Origin: UBA7330 sp965243485
GTDB taxonomy: Bacteria > Bacteroidota > Bacteroidia > Cytophagales > Cyclobacteriaceae
Length of the DNA stretch: 64,000 bases
NCBI GenBank assembly: GCA_965243485.1
Contig: CBDEVP010000001.1
Span: forward strand, 4,526,001-4,590,000
Direction: 5' to 3'
The notes under the pieces were generated by a model. It did not search any database, was not told the origin of the DNA, and worked only from the letters and a program-made list of their open reading frames with translations. Within the stretch, counting starts at the first letter, position 1. Every line of letters starts with the position of its first letter. A program made the translations under genes and the position numbers. This document shows, in pieces, positions 1 through 8,456 of the stretch.

Positions 1-1
1 C

Positions 2-670
2 ACACCTCAGCCAGCCACTCCGGATGCTGTACTTGATACCGTCGCACAAATTGTTAAGGAATTTGACTGGACCGGGCCGATCGGATGTGGCTTTCCCGCT
101 GCGATCAGGGATGAGATCATCAAAACAGCATCAAATATCGATCCTTCATGGAAAGGTCTCAATGCAGCCCAGCGGATCTTTGAAACCACCGGATGTCCAA
201 CCCACCTGGTCAACGACGCAGACGCGGCAGGGCTTTCGGAAATGAAATTTGGTGCCGGAAAAGACGAAAAGGGTGTGGTAATGATGATCACCTGTGGCAC
301 AGGCGTTGGCAGTGGCCTCTTTACCAGAAAAAAACTTGTTCCAAATACGGAATTTGGTTTCATTCATGTAGACAATACCAAGGCTGAATATTATTGCTCA
401 AAGACCGCCATGGAAAAAGAAAATCTGAGCTGGGAAGTTTGGGGAGGTCGACTCAATAAATACCTGAAAAGATTGGAAGAACTCTTCTGGCCGGATCTTT
501 TCATCATTGGAGGCGGGATCAGTAAGGAATTTGACAGCTTCAGCAGCTACCTCAACCTGGATACAAAAGTTGTTCCTGCAGAATCCAGAAACCATGCCGG
601 TATCATTGGCGCCGCACTTGCTGCAAAGCAAAACATCAGTAAGAAGGTATTGAAAGGGAAAACCGGCTGA
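2..670 (+). CDS. ppgK: Polyphosphate glucokinase (ROK family), 5' end missing
   Basis: The gene enters from the left edge, so the first few dozen residues, including the N-terminal phosphate-binding DxGGT loop, are not visible. About 222 residues remain. The visible part has the ROK sugar-binding stretch (VNDADAAGLSEM), the second phosphate loop (TCGTGVGSGLF) and a C-terminal segment (WPDLFIIGGGISK) that closely resembles actinobacterial polyphosphate glucokinases, as does the preceding AEYYCSKTAMEKENLSWE stretch. The family phosphorylates glucose with polyphosphate or ATP in the cytoplasm. The stop codon overlaps the ATG of the next gene by one base (TGATG), which suggests translational coupling. 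An ATP-only ROK glucokinase is the main alternative. Confidence 0.85.
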   Translation, partial: TPQPATPDAVLDTVAQIVKEFDWTGPIGCGFPAAIRDEIIKTASNIDPSWKGLNAAQRIFETTGCPTHLVNDADAAGLSEMKFGAGKDEKGVVMMITCGTGVGSGLFTRKKLVPNTEFGFIHVDNTKAEYYCSKTAMEKENLSWEVWGGRLNKYLKRLEELFWPDLFIIGGGISKEFDSFSSYLNLDTKVVPAESRNHAGIIGAALAAKQNISKKVLKGKTG

Positions 671-1623
671 TGAGTAGCAATAAACCCCAAATAGTGATGT
701 TGGATGCATATGTGGCCAATCCCGGAGATACCAGCTGGGAGTCCATCAGCCAGCAGGGTGATCTTACATCCTATGACCGTACTCCGGATGATCTGGTGGT
801 TGAGCGTGCAGAAAATGCAGAGATCGTCATTGTCAATAAAGCCCGTGTGAGAAAAATACACATCGATCAGTTGCCAAAACTTGAACTCATTTGTGTGCTG
901 GCCACCGGGATGGATAATGTAGACTATGAATACGCAAGATCCAAAGGCATTCAGGTGATGAATGCTGTAGGCTACGGATCAACAGCAGTTGCCCAACATG
1001 CTTTTTCATTGCTTCTGGAACTGACCAATCATGTGGCTCTACACAATGAATCCGTTCAGCAACTGGAATGGACCTACAACGATGACTGGTGTTACTGGAA
1101 ACACAGCATCACAGAATTACATGGAAAAACCCTGGGTATCTATGGATTAGGAAGCATCGGTAAAGCTGTTGCGAAGATCGGCGAGGCCTTTGGGATGAAC
1201 ATTGCGGCTACCAGCCGGCATGCAAAGCCAACTGATTATCCGAACTGGCAGCTGGTAGACCTTGATAGATTGTTTTCAATATCTGATGTGATATCCCTGC
1301 ACAGCCCCCTGACCACTGAGAATGAAGGGATCGTCAATAAAAACCTTCTTGTAAAAATGAAGTCTTCTGCCTTTCTTATCAATACAGGGCGCGGCGGATT
1401 GATCCGGGAGGCTGATCTTAGGGATGCATTGCTAAATAAGAATCTGGCCGGCGCAGGAGTAGATGTTCTTTCCACGGAACCTCCGGGGAAAGACCACCCC
1501 CTGCTAGGAATCGATAATTGCCTGATCACCCCGCACCACGCGTGGGCTGCTCGCGAATCACGGATGCGGCTGATCGGGATGACTGCGGAAAATATCAGAA
1601 AGTACCTGGATCAGAAAACCTGA
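670..1623 (+). CDS. D-2-hydroxyacid dehydrogenase (glycerate dehydrogenase-like)
   Basis: A 317-residue cytoplasmic NAD-dependent oxidoreductase of the D-isomer 2-hydroxyacid dehydrogenase family, of usual length. The Rossmann nucleotide site is GIYGLGSIGKAVAKIG (about residues 155-170). The catalytic triad region is visible as NTGRGG (Arg), DVLSTEPPGKDHPLL (Glu) and TPHHAWA (His). Hydroxypyruvate/glycerate is the most likely substrate by resemblance to HprA-type enzymes, but formate, phosphoglycerate or lactate analogues cannot be excluded. It is coupled to the glucokinase gene by a one-base overlap, consistent with a small sugar-metabolism operon. Confidence 0.85.
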   Translation: MSSNKPQIVMLDAYVANPGDTSWESISQQGDLTSYDRTPDDLVVERAENAEIVIVNKARVRKIHIDQLPKLELICVLATGMDNVDYEYARSKGIQVMNAVGYGSTAVAQHAFSLLLELTNHVALHNESVQQLEWTYNDDWCYWKHSITELHGKTLGIYGLGSIGKAVAKIGEAFGMNIAATSRHAKPTDYPNWQLVDLDRLFSISDVISLHSPLTTENEGIVNKNLLVKMKSSAFLINTGRGGLIREADLRDALLNKNLAGAGVDVLSTEPPGKDHPLLGIDNCLITPHHAWAARESRMRLIGMTAENIRKYLDQKT

Positions 1624-1664
1624 AATCTTACCGCGTCATTGGCATCGATTGCTATTCACACACC

Positions 1665-1874
1665 TCAAAAGTGCTCGGCTTTTGATACATTTTTTTGTAT
1701 AGGTTTCAACCGTTTTCCTTTCATGGCATCCAGATCCCTGGAGTGCTGCAGATCCATCCAGCTGTTAGAACCGTAACGGCTGGTTTCACAGGAAGCAAAT
1801 GTTAAAACGAATATGACTACTACAGAAAGTAACGTGGACTTGGTTGAACGTGTCATAATATTAGCTGGTTTCAT
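1665..1874 (-). CDS. Small predicted lipoprotein
   Basis: A 69-residue product with a hydrophobic N-terminal segment ending in a lipobox (LTFASC), followed by a short polar tail of about 38 residues. I chose the ATG at 1874; an upstream GTG at 1883 and a downstream ATG at 1856 are also possible. It has no recognisable domain. It is convergent with the dehydrogenase gene and separated from it by about 40 bases with no clear terminator. The lipobox and clean signal sequence argue that it is real, but a chance reading frame cannot be ruled out. Confidence 0.5.
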   Translation of the reverse strand: MKPANIMTRSTKSTLLSVVVIFVLTFASCETSRYGSNSWMDLQHSRDLDAMKGKRLKPIQKNVSKAEHF

Positions 1875-1939
1875 TTTTATCACTAAGTAAAGATTTTTTT
1901 GTATTATTATTATGAAGTAATATCAAAAAAGATGCCGGT

Positions 1940-1968
1940 CTACGTTTAAAATAGGGTGAATAACGTAG
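1940..1968. promoter_or_regulatory. Short inverted repeat upstream of the membrane protein/ABC pair
   Basis: CTACGTT (1940-1946) and AACGTAG (1962-1968) form a 7-bp inverted repeat with a 15-base spacer in the 130-base gap before the gene at 2016. It could be an operator for the downstream pair. The evidence is only the symmetry. Confidence 0.25.
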
Positions 1969-2015
1969 GTATTTCCATCTAAAATTTTTCAGAAATCAAA
2001 GCGTTTTAAAAATGC

Positions 2016-2324
2016 ATGGATAAAACGCGACTAAAGAGCCTCATTATTGCATTCAAACTTTTTTACAGAGAATATACCGTCTATAACCTGATCTTCACCG
2101 TGATCGGTCTGTACTTTTTGCTTGGATTTGGAGCAGTAGCTTGGATTTGGATCTTCTGGATTAAGGCCTTCGGATATGTGCTATTGGCCACTCTATATTA
2201 CACTCACAGAAAAAAGTTTTTGTGCTTCTTCCACAACCTGGGTGCCAGTACTTCATTTCTTTTTGCTTCCGCCATCGCTTCAGATTTTATTTTAGTCGTG
2301 GTCGTTTACAGCCTTTTCATTTAA
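2016..2324 (+). CDS. Small integral membrane protein paired with an ABC ATPase
   Basis: A 102-residue protein made almost entirely of hydrophobic helices; three or four transmembrane segments can be seen (about residues 22-42, 45-65 and 75-100). No family was recognised. Its stop is nine bases before the TTG start of an ABC ATPase, so the two are probably co-transcribed and the protein may act as, or with, the membrane part of that transporter. It is much shorter than usual ABC permeases. Its function is unknown. Confidence 0.65.
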   Translation: MDKTRLKSLIIAFKLFYREYTVYNLIFTVIGLYFLLGFGAVAWIWIFWIKAFGYVLLATLYYTHRKKFLCFFHNLGASTSFLFASAIASDFILVVVVYSLFI

Positions 2325-2333
2325 ACGTAGATT

Positions 2334-2999
2334 TTGAGTAAGCTGGAAGCCGATAGCATCAATTTTTCCTTTGGAAGCCGGACTATCCTTTCAGATGTAT
2401 ACTTAAAATGCGCAAGGGGTGAAATTGTGAGTATTATTGGCCGGAACGGATCTGGCAAATCAAGCCTGATGAAAATAATTTTTGGATCACTCCGAGCTGA
2501 AAATCAGTCGGTAAGGATCAATAGTAAATATGTAAAAAAAGGCTATCAGCAGCCTGGTGTCATTAACTACCTGCCGCAGGAAGATCTATTTATGAATTAC
2601 CTTACTCCTCTACGCATTGCTAAGATCTTTGACATACCAGAGATCCTTGAAATAGATCTCATTCATGACAAACATAGGTGCCCCATCGGATCATTATCCG
2701 GCGGCCTAAAGAAATTCATTGAAATCATGGCCATGCTTTATGCAAAAACACAGTTTACCCTGTTGGATGAGCCTTTTTCATTCCTATCACCCCTGCTCGC
2801 CGAGCACGTTTCCGAACATATCCGGATCCAATCCCTGCACAAGGGGATCATCCTGACCGATCATCAGATCGATTTCGTATGGTCGGTTGCCAATACACAT
2901 TATATCTTGTATGGAGGCAATCTGCGCCAGATATACGAACGCAATGAACTTGAACAATACGGCTATCTCAATAAGCCGAGCACTAAAACCACTTTTTGA
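2334..2999 (+). CDS. ABC transporter ATP-binding protein
   Basis: A 221-residue ATPase with Walker A (GRNGSGKSS, about residue 37), a Q-loop region (LPQED), the signature LSGGLKK, Walker B (FTLLDEP) and the switch histidine (LTDHQ). The start is a TTG at 2334; no ATG lies nearby in frame. The signature has L instead of the usual Q after GG. It follows the small membrane protein by nine bases. No ordinary permease is adjacent, so the substrate is unknown. The 3' end overlaps the convergent corA gene by 17 bases. Confidence 0.85.
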   Translation: MSKLEADSINFSFGSRTILSDVYLKCARGEIVSIIGRNGSGKSSLMKIIFGSLRAENQSVRINSKYVKKGYQQPGVINYLPQEDLFMNYLTPLRIAKIFDIPEILEIDLIHDKHRCPIGSLSGGLKKFIEIMAMLYAKTQFTLLDEPFSFLSPLLAEHVSEHIRIQSLHKGIILTDHQIDFVWSVANTHYILYGGNLRQIYERNELEQYGYLNKPSTKTTF

Positions 3000-3957
3000 A
3001 CCTCATATAGAAAGCCATAATCAAAGCTACCGACAACATTACACCAATGAGGATCGGGTACCCCCATTTGTATCCCAGCTCAGGCATGTACTGAAAGTTC
3101 ATTCCGTACACCCCTGCAATGAAGGTAAGCGGAATAAATATAGCGGAAACCACGGTGAGCGTTTTCATTACATTGTTGCGCTCATTGTTCTGATTGGACT
3201 GTTGAAGATCCATGAGGTCCCTCAACATTTCTCTCGCGGTGTCAAAAGATGAGATCAGAAAATTAAGGTGGTCCACCACATCCTGAAAATAGTTGTTGGA
3301 AGCTTTGTCGATAAACTCCTTCCCTTCCACCCGTAGCTTGTTGATTGCATCCCTCATGGGAATGGTGTATTTTCTAAGGATATTCACATCCTTTTTGATA
3401 TCAAGGACTGATTCCATCACATCATAGGTCGGATCTGCAAATGATCTGGCTTCCAGCTGCTCAATTTTTGTTCTTAGCCTTTCCATGATCTTCATGTATT
3501 GATCCACCACCGCATCAATGATGTGATGGAACAAGTAATCCCCCCTGGACTTCCTGATGATACCTTTTGCCAGCTGTATCCTCAGACGCAGATCATCGAA
3601 GGCATCGCCCGGAAGTCCTTCCTGAAAGGTAATGATCAGGCTTTTATCCAGCACAATACTGAGATGCTCTTCAAGGATCTGATCCGAAGCCGGTTCATAG
3701 CTTAGCATTTTCGTAGTGAAAAACAAATATTTATCAAAGACCTCAAACTTTGGAAGCTGGTTGGTTTGCAGAATGTCTTCAACCATCAGGGGATGGATCT
3801 CAAAAAGCTTTGCGGTATCTTCGACCAGTACTTTGTTCGTGATCTCTACGTCAAACCAGTTGATCATGTCACGATTGAAAAGCTCCGAGGCTTTAGCCGG
3901 ACTGAGATCCTTTTGGATCAGGGATTCAGACTCGTTGAATTGGATCAGGGTGAGCAA
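2983..3957 (-). CDS. corA: Magnesium/cobalt transport protein CorA
   Basis: A 324-residue homologue of the CorA channel, which brings Mg2+ (and Co2+) through the inner membrane as a pentamer. The large cytoplasmic alpha/beta domain is followed by two C-terminal transmembrane helices. The signature YGMN sits at the end of the first helix, followed by the periplasmic loop FQYMPELGYKWG. Length is normal. The start is a TTG at 3957; the nearest upstream ATG is in another frame and an in-frame stop lies just before, so translation must begin here or at an internal ATG about 30 codons later. It lies 2 kb from a second Mg2+ system (mgtE). A palindromic site is about 80-110 bases upstream. Confidence 0.93.
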   Translation of the reverse strand: MLTLIQFNESESLIQKDLSPAKASELFNRDMINWFDVEITNKVLVEDTAKLFEIHPLMVEDILQTNQLPKFEVFDKYLFFTTKMLSYEPASDQILEEHLSIVLDKSLIITFQEGLPGDAFDDLRLRIQLAKGIIRKSRGDYLFHHIIDAVVDQYMKIMERLRTKIEQLEARSFADPTYDVMESVLDIKKDVNILRKYTIPMRDAINKLRVEGKEFIDKASNNYFQDVVDHLNFLISSFDTAREMLRDLMDLQQSNQNNERNNVMKTLTVVSAIFIPLTFIAGVYGMNFQYMPELGYKWGYPILIGVMLSVALIMAFYMRFKKWF

Positions 3958-4034
3958 TTTTCATAGTTGTTTAATGACCGAAATTAGCTGAATCCGGGGA
4001 CTATTTTTATTTTATCTGGTCATTTATTTTAAGA

Positions 4035-4071
4035 TGATAATCAATATAATTAACTGATTATCAGTTAATTA
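4035..4071. promoter_or_regulatory. Operator-like palindrome cluster (Fur-superfamily-like)
   Basis: A perfect palindrome with 12-bp arms around one central base occupies 4047-4071. Inside and beside it two TGATnATCA dyads start at 4035 and 4055, exactly 20 bp apart, which puts them on the same helical face. The left dyad with its right flank (4035-4049) matches 12 of the 14 specified positions of the Fur 7-1-7 consensus TGATAATnATTATCA. It lies between divergent corA and the secreted protein at 4196 and could control either. Regulator identity is inferred only from this partial match. Confidence 0.45.
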
Positions 4072-4195
4072 AAAATTATAGGCGAAAATCTTTATGAAAT
4101 TTCAACCATCGCAATCCTTTTTCGTTATAAATCGAAATTTTCAATCCATTCATGGAGAATAGCTTTAACTCGTTCAAATGCACTAATCAATCAAA

Positions 4196-4765
4196 ATGAA
4201 AATCACAAAAATCATTACCATGATAGGCCTTATGCTTAGCTATGGTATATCCAACGCTCAATCTGACTTCAGGAATATGACCTGGGGAATGGAAATGTCA
4301 AAGGTAAAATCACTTGAGAATTGCAGGCTGGTCACTGAGATGCCTGCAAGTATCTACTATGAATGTACGATCGCTGACATCAAAGGTCAGATCGTATACA
4401 CCTTTACTACCAATGACCTGCTGATGAGGGCCAAGTATTTCTTCACTCCCAGCTATACGAACATCAATTTCTACATCAGAGACTTCAAAATGTTTAAGGA
4501 GCTGCTTAGCCAGAAGTATGGCGCCCCCGCATTGAATAATGTGATAGCCACCAACAGGGTTTCTCTGCCTGAAAGTGAATGGCCAACCAACTTATTAAGT
4601 GGGAACCTCAGACTTGAGACCATATGGAAAACGGGCAAGACTGATATTTACCTAACATTGTCCAGGTTCAACGATGATTTCGTCATTCAAATCGACTACA
4701 TCTCCAATGAGATGAGCAAAGTAGACCTGGATCTGAAAAGGAACATACTTCTCGAAAGTCTATAA
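4196..4765 (+). CDS. Secreted protein of unknown function
   Basis: A 189-residue protein with a Sec signal peptide (MKITKI...SYGISNAQ, cleavage about residue 22). The mature part begins DFRNMTWGMEMSKVKSLE. A start of the form FRxxxWGMSxxxV is common in short secreted Bacteroidota proteins that recall periplasmic substrate-sensing modules. I could not assign a family. It is a single gene, preceded by the palindromic site at 4035-4071 and closed by a strong terminator. Confidence 0.75.
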   Translation: MKITKIITMIGLMLSYGISNAQSDFRNMTWGMEMSKVKSLENCRLVTEMPASIYYECTIADIKGQIVYTFTTNDLLMRAKYFFTPSYTNINFYIRDFKMFKELLSQKYGAPALNNVIATNRVSLPESEWPTNLLSGNLRLETIWKTGKTDIYLTLSRFNDDFVIQIDYISNEMSKVDLDLKRNILLESL

Positions 4766-4770
4766 AAGAG

Positions 4771-4805
4771 AAAACCTGGTCCTTTAAATCAGGACCAGGT
4801 TTTTG
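4771..4805 (+). terminator. Rho-independent terminator
   Basis: AACCTGGTCCT pairs with AGGACCAGGTT around a short AT loop and is followed by a run of T. It lies directly after the gene ending at 4765. A second, AT-only hairpin (4821-4844, 9-10 bp arms) sits between this and the convergent gene. Confidence 0.85.
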
Positions 4806-4856
4806 AAAGAAATCGGACAAATAGATTTATGATTATAAATCTATATTCTTTAAGAC

Positions 4857-5417
4857 CTATTTCTTAATTTCCTCAAGGATTTCCTTGGCGTTGTTTACTC
4901 CCTCATTGATAGATTTTTTCACAGCATTTGCAGCCTCTTCACTGATCTCCGCGGCCGCCTCAAGCGCTGCGATGATACTGTTTTTGGTAGCTGCTACTGT
5001 ATCCCCTCCAACCTTTCTTACACCATCTACAGAGCCTCGAATGGCTTCTACCGCCACTTCTCCAACATCCATACCTATTTCCTTAGCACCCAGGATCGCC
5101 TGTTTTACGCTTCCTTTAACGGCATCTTTTTGCTCTATTCCGGCTTCCATAGATCCCTGAACCGCTCCATCCACAATACCTTTCACGAGGTTGATGCTAC
5201 TTTTTCCAATGTTTTTGATGCTTTCAAAAGCGCCCTGAACTATAGATGCGGGAACCTGGATCCCCTTAACCACAATGTCCGAAGCTCCTTTCACCGTAGT
5301 AATGGTGATATCCTTAACTGATTCAACAATTGTTCCGCCAAGGTCTGCTGTACCTGAAAGCGCTCCTTTGAGGCCTCCTTTAATTCCGTTCACTACTGAG
5401 GATACAATATTTGCCAT
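4857..5417 (-). CDS. Amphipathic-repeat protein (phasin/apolipoprotein-like), function unknown
   Basis: A 186-residue protein without a signal peptide or cysteine, built from repeated Gly/Ala/Val/Lys-rich helical units of roughly 11-22 residues, such as GGLKGALSGTADLGG, VKGSVKQAILGAKE and AIRGSVDGVRKVGG. The pattern predicts long amphipathic helices of the kind that bind lipid or polymer surfaces (phasins, LEA-like and apolipoprotein-like proteins). The C-terminus is a charged coiled helix (EEAANAVKKSINEG). It lies downstream of the mgtE cluster on the same strand, 105 bases after mgtE, so it may be co-regulated. No catalytic motif is present. Confidence 0.7.
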   Translation of the reverse strand: MANIVSSVVNGIKGGLKGALSGTADLGGTIVESVKDITITTVKGASDIVVKGIQVPASIVQGAFESIKNIGKSSINLVKGIVDGAVQGSMEAGIEQKDAVKGSVKQAILGAKEIGMDVGEVAVEAIRGSVDGVRKVGGDTVAATKNSIIAALEAAAEISEEAANAVKKSINEGVNNAKEILEEIKK

Positions 5418-5522
5418 AGTTTTTCTGGGTTTGATTCTATCTTAATTTACTATATAATTTCAACATCACCCAGAGAGTTATGTTTTAAAAATCTCGAATT
5501 ACTGGATGTGATCCCTGCGAAC

Positions 5523-6830
5523 CTATACAATTCCAAGCGCTGAACCCAACACCGTGGCCAACCCCAGAAAACTAAGGAAGCCTGCAATATCCGTCACGGT
5601 GGTGAGGACAATCGAGGAAGACTGTGCAGGATCCTGACCAAAAGATTTCAGCATGATGGGTATGACAGCACCTGAAAACCCTGCAATTACCATGGAAAAA
5701 ACCATGGAAGTGCCTATCACAACAGCAAGGCCAAAGGAGCTGGCCCAGACATAGACAATGACCGAAGTAGTCAGAGCCACTGCCAAACCATTTAAAAAAC
5801 CAACAGCCACTTCCTTCCTTGCGACCTGCCACCAATGACTGGTAGTGATCTCCCTGAGTGCCAGACCTCTGATGGTTACAGCCAGGGCCTGCGAGCCGGT
5901 ATTTCCGGACTGCCCCGCAACGACCGGTAGAAATACGGCCAGCACGGTAATCCTTGCAATCGTATCCTCAAATATCCCAACAATGGATGCTGCCAAAAAA
6001 GCTGTCGCCAGATTGATTTCAAGCCAGGGTAATCGCTTTCGTATTGCGAAAGAGACTTTAGATAAGGCTCTTTCTTCCCTGCCCGCACCAAAGATAGCCA
6101 GTACATCTTCGGTCGCATCTTTTTGAGCGGCTGCTATGAGTGCCTCATTCCTGATGATTCCAAGTATTCGCTTGTTCTGATCCACCACTGGTAAACCAAA
6201 GATCTTTCCCTCCTGAAACAGGTTAACAATTTCTTCCTCAGGTGCCATAGGCTCCACTGACATGCTGGTTTCCATCAATTCCCCCATGGTCGCTTCCGGA
6301 GGGGAAATAGCAAGGGTCTGCAAGGGTACCCTGCCAATCAACTGATTTTCGTCATTTGTGACATAGATATTAAGGATCCTTTTATCTTTCAGTATTCGAA
6401 GCTTATCCAGCATCTCCCCGGCGGTAATCTCAGGTCTGAATGTATTTATCTTGGTATCCATCAGAAAGCCCGCTGAATCCGGAGGGTAATGCAATAATTC
6501 ATCAATTTGCTTCGCCTTTTTATCTGTCAACAAGTCCAGTTTTTCTTTTTGTTCTCTCTTACCCAGACGAGAGATCAACAATGCAGCCTTAAAAGGGTCT
6601 ATCTGGGAAAAAATGAGTCTGAATCTATCCTGTTCCATTTTTTCAAGGATATCAGGGATCATTCCCGGCGTGATACCTGCAAGAATTTCTCCGGCGACTA
6701 CAGGCTCCAGCTCCTCAAGATACTTTATCGTCTCATCAGGCGAGCTTTCATTGAGTATTTGTGCAGCATCTTTGGGAAAACGGTTAAGGAAATCTTTTAC
6801 TAAAACCGATGCTAGTGGCGACTTTTTCAT
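5523..6830 (-). CDS. mgtE: Magnesium transporter MgtE
   Basis: A 435-residue inner-membrane Mg2+ channel of near-standard length. Order of domains: N-terminal helical bundle (residues about 15-120), two CBS domains (about 125-245) that sense cytoplasmic Mg2+, and a C-terminal five-helix pore. The pore segment VAGQSGNTGSQAL carries the conserved motif of the family. Its ATG overlaps the stop of the upstream CBS-only paralogue by four bases, so the two are translationally coupled in an operon with an MscS channel. Confidence 0.95.
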   Translation of the reverse strand: MKKSPLASVLVKDFLNRFPKDAAQILNESSPDETIKYLEELEPVVAGEILAGITPGMIPDILEKMEQDRFRLIFSQIDPFKAALLISRLGKREQKEKLDLLTDKKAKQIDELLHYPPDSAGFLMDTKINTFRPEITAGEMLDKLRILKDKRILNIYVTNDENQLIGRVPLQTLAISPPEATMGELMETSMSVEPMAPEEEIVNLFQEGKIFGLPVVDQNKRILGIIRNEALIAAAQKDATEDVLAIFGAGREERALSKVSFAIRKRLPWLEINLATAFLAASIVGIFEDTIARITVLAVFLPVVAGQSGNTGSQALAVTIRGLALREITTSHWWQVARKEVAVGFLNGLAVALTTSVIVYVWASSFGLAVVIGTSMVFSMVIAGFSGAVIPIMLKSFGQDPAQSSSIVLTTVTDIAGFLSFLGLATVLGSALGIV

Positions 6831-7654
6831 GATGGATTATTTTTATAGCTACTCTCCTGTGATGCTCCAAGTAAGCTGATAAAGCCAATTCGATACAGTT
6901 CACTCAACGCACTTCCAGCCTTATAGGCGGGCTGTTTCTGAATATCTTCACTTCCTGCATATTCTTTGATCACTTTCCTGGAGATAGTACCCAGAAATAC
7001 TCCTTCTGCGTCAACTACTGGTAATTGGATGAACTGATAATCCCATTGAGACAACAAGTCTTCAATATTAATTGAGGGTAAAAAGGTCATAGGCTTATCC
7101 CTGACAATTTTATCAATTTCCTTATCGCCATGATCCTTCAATAAATCTTTCAATTCCACGTACCCTTCCATTTCTTCCTGTTGGTTGAGCACATAGATCT
7201 GTGGTTGAACCAGGGAAACATTCTTCCTGACCATCTCTAAACCATCCTGTATTTTCTGGCCCTTTCGCAGTGTGAGCACATCGGTTTCCATCTGGCCTCC
7301 TACCGAATCATTTGCATATTGCATCCTCATTTCAATGCTTTCTCGCCTCTCACGAGGTAGTTTTTGGAGGATCTTTTTTTTAACCGATCCCTCGCATTTG
7401 ATCAATAAGTTACCGGCCTTTTTAATGGGCAGCTGTGAAAAAATATTGAGGAGAACCATGTCCTCAACATAGTTGATTGCCCTGACTGCTTTGTAAGGAA
7501 CGATCTGTCGAATGATTGCTGTCGACGTTTGAAGCGGTAAAGCATTTAAAAGTGCAGCAATCTCTGGATCATCAAAATCTTCAATCAGGCTGATGGCCTG
7601 GGTAGGATGACTTTTGACATACAGTTCAATGATCTTATTGTCAGTATTTATCAT
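6827..7654 (-). CDS. MgtE-like N-domain/CBS protein lacking the pore
   Basis: A 275-residue protein whose first 120 residues resemble the MgtE N-domain (LLNALPLQTSTAIIRQI, FSQLPIKKAGNLL) and whose next 125 resemble paired CBS domains (DLLSQWDYQFIQLPVVDAEG, LGTISRKVI). There is no transmembrane pore; the protein ends after a short tail. It is therefore a soluble version of the MgtE sensor half. It sits between mscS (one-base gap) and full-length mgtE (four-base overlap). I infer that it could pair with MgtE or with the channel and act as a Mg2+ or nucleotide sensor. Confidence 0.85.
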   Translation of the reverse strand: MINTDNKIIELYVKSHPTQAISLIEDFDDPEIAALLNALPLQTSTAIIRQIVPYKAVRAINYVEDMVLLNIFSQLPIKKAGNLLIKCEGSVKKKILQKLPRERRESIEMRMQYANDSVGGQMETDVLTLRKGQKIQDGLEMVRKNVSLVQPQIYVLNQQEEMEGYVELKDLLKDHGDKEIDKIVRDKPMTFLPSINIEDLLSQWDYQFIQLPVVDAEGVFLGTISRKVIKEYAGSEDIQKQPAYKAGSALSELYRIGFISLLGASQESSYKNNPS

Positions 7655-7655
7655 G

Positions 7656-8456
7656 TTAGTCTTTAAGAATTATTGCTTTTGATTCGTTGAATTCCCTGGC
7701 AGGCATGAGTATTTTACCTGATGGAGTTTCCAGAACTACCGCATGGTCTGTTATTTTTACGATAACACCAGTGGTCTCTCCTACCCGGACTTTATCCCCG
7801 AGCTGATAATATTTTCGGACGTAGTATGCGGCCAGAATATTACCCACGGAAGTTTGAGCGCCCAAACCAAAAGCCAGGGACGCACCAAATAATAAGGCAG
7901 ATATCAGGATAATGATGAGATTGGTAAGAAACCTTATGTTGATACCCAGGTGATCAATGGCTACAATAATGGCCACGAAGAGGATCAGGTATCTTATGAT
8001 CTTTCCAAGGTATTTTCCGATGGACAATCCCGTTCTTGCCGTAGCTGATTTGATCAGATCATCTGCAAGCCTCGCTGCTATAAGACCTGCAAAAACAATG
8101 ACCACAGAGACAAATATACTTGGGAGGAATCCAATAATTCTGGAAAGCAAATCCCTAAGAAAATCAAGCCTGAGTAAATAGATGCAGGCCAAAAGTGTGA
8201 TAAGCAGGATCAGCCAGTAGAGTGTTTTTGAAACAAACCTTGCGGTACCTTTCAAATCTACATTCAGGAAGCGGCTTTTGAGATTCTCATTGGCAACACT
8301 ATTGAAATACAGGATGGCCCGTCTGACCAGCCGTCCAACAATCATGGCCACCAGCCAGCCACCAAGTAATAACCCCACAGCAAGTATGAGGTCCGGAAGT
8401 ATCTCAACCAGGCGGCTAAGCAATTGATCAAATAGACTGTTCAGATTTTCCAGCAT
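7656..8456 (-). CDS. MscS-family mechanosensitive channel
   Basis: A 266-residue small-conductance channel that releases solutes on hypo-osmotic shock. Several transmembrane helices are followed by the pore helix region GASLAFGLGAQTSVGNILAAYY and the beta-domain stretch LGDKVRVGETTGVIVKI. I prefer the ATG at 8456, preceded by ACAGGACC, over an upstream TTG at 8486. The protein ends soon after the beta domain, so the C-terminal cage is short or absent. It heads the three-gene unit with the MgtE-like CBS protein and mgtE. The intron/MITE pair lies about 170 bases upstream of this start. Confidence 0.9.
   Translation of the reverse strand: MLENLNSLFDQLLSRLVEILPDLILAVGLLLGGWLVAMIVGRLVRRAILYFNSVANENLKSRFLNVDLKGTARFVSKTLYWLILLITLLACIYLLRLDFLRDLLSRIIGFLPSIFVSVVIVFAGLIAARLADDLIKSATARTGLSIGKYLGKIIRYLILFVAIIVAIDHLGINIRFLTNLIIILISALLFGASLAFGLGAQTSVGNILAAYYVRKYYQLGDKVRVGETTGVIVKITDHAVVLETPSGKILMPAREFNESKAIILKD

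Noticed and set aside
4821..4844. AT-only hairpin as a terminator for the gene at 4857
   Set aside because: The stem is perfect but lacks GC pairs and a T run on the relevant strand; kept only as a note beside the terminator at 4771.
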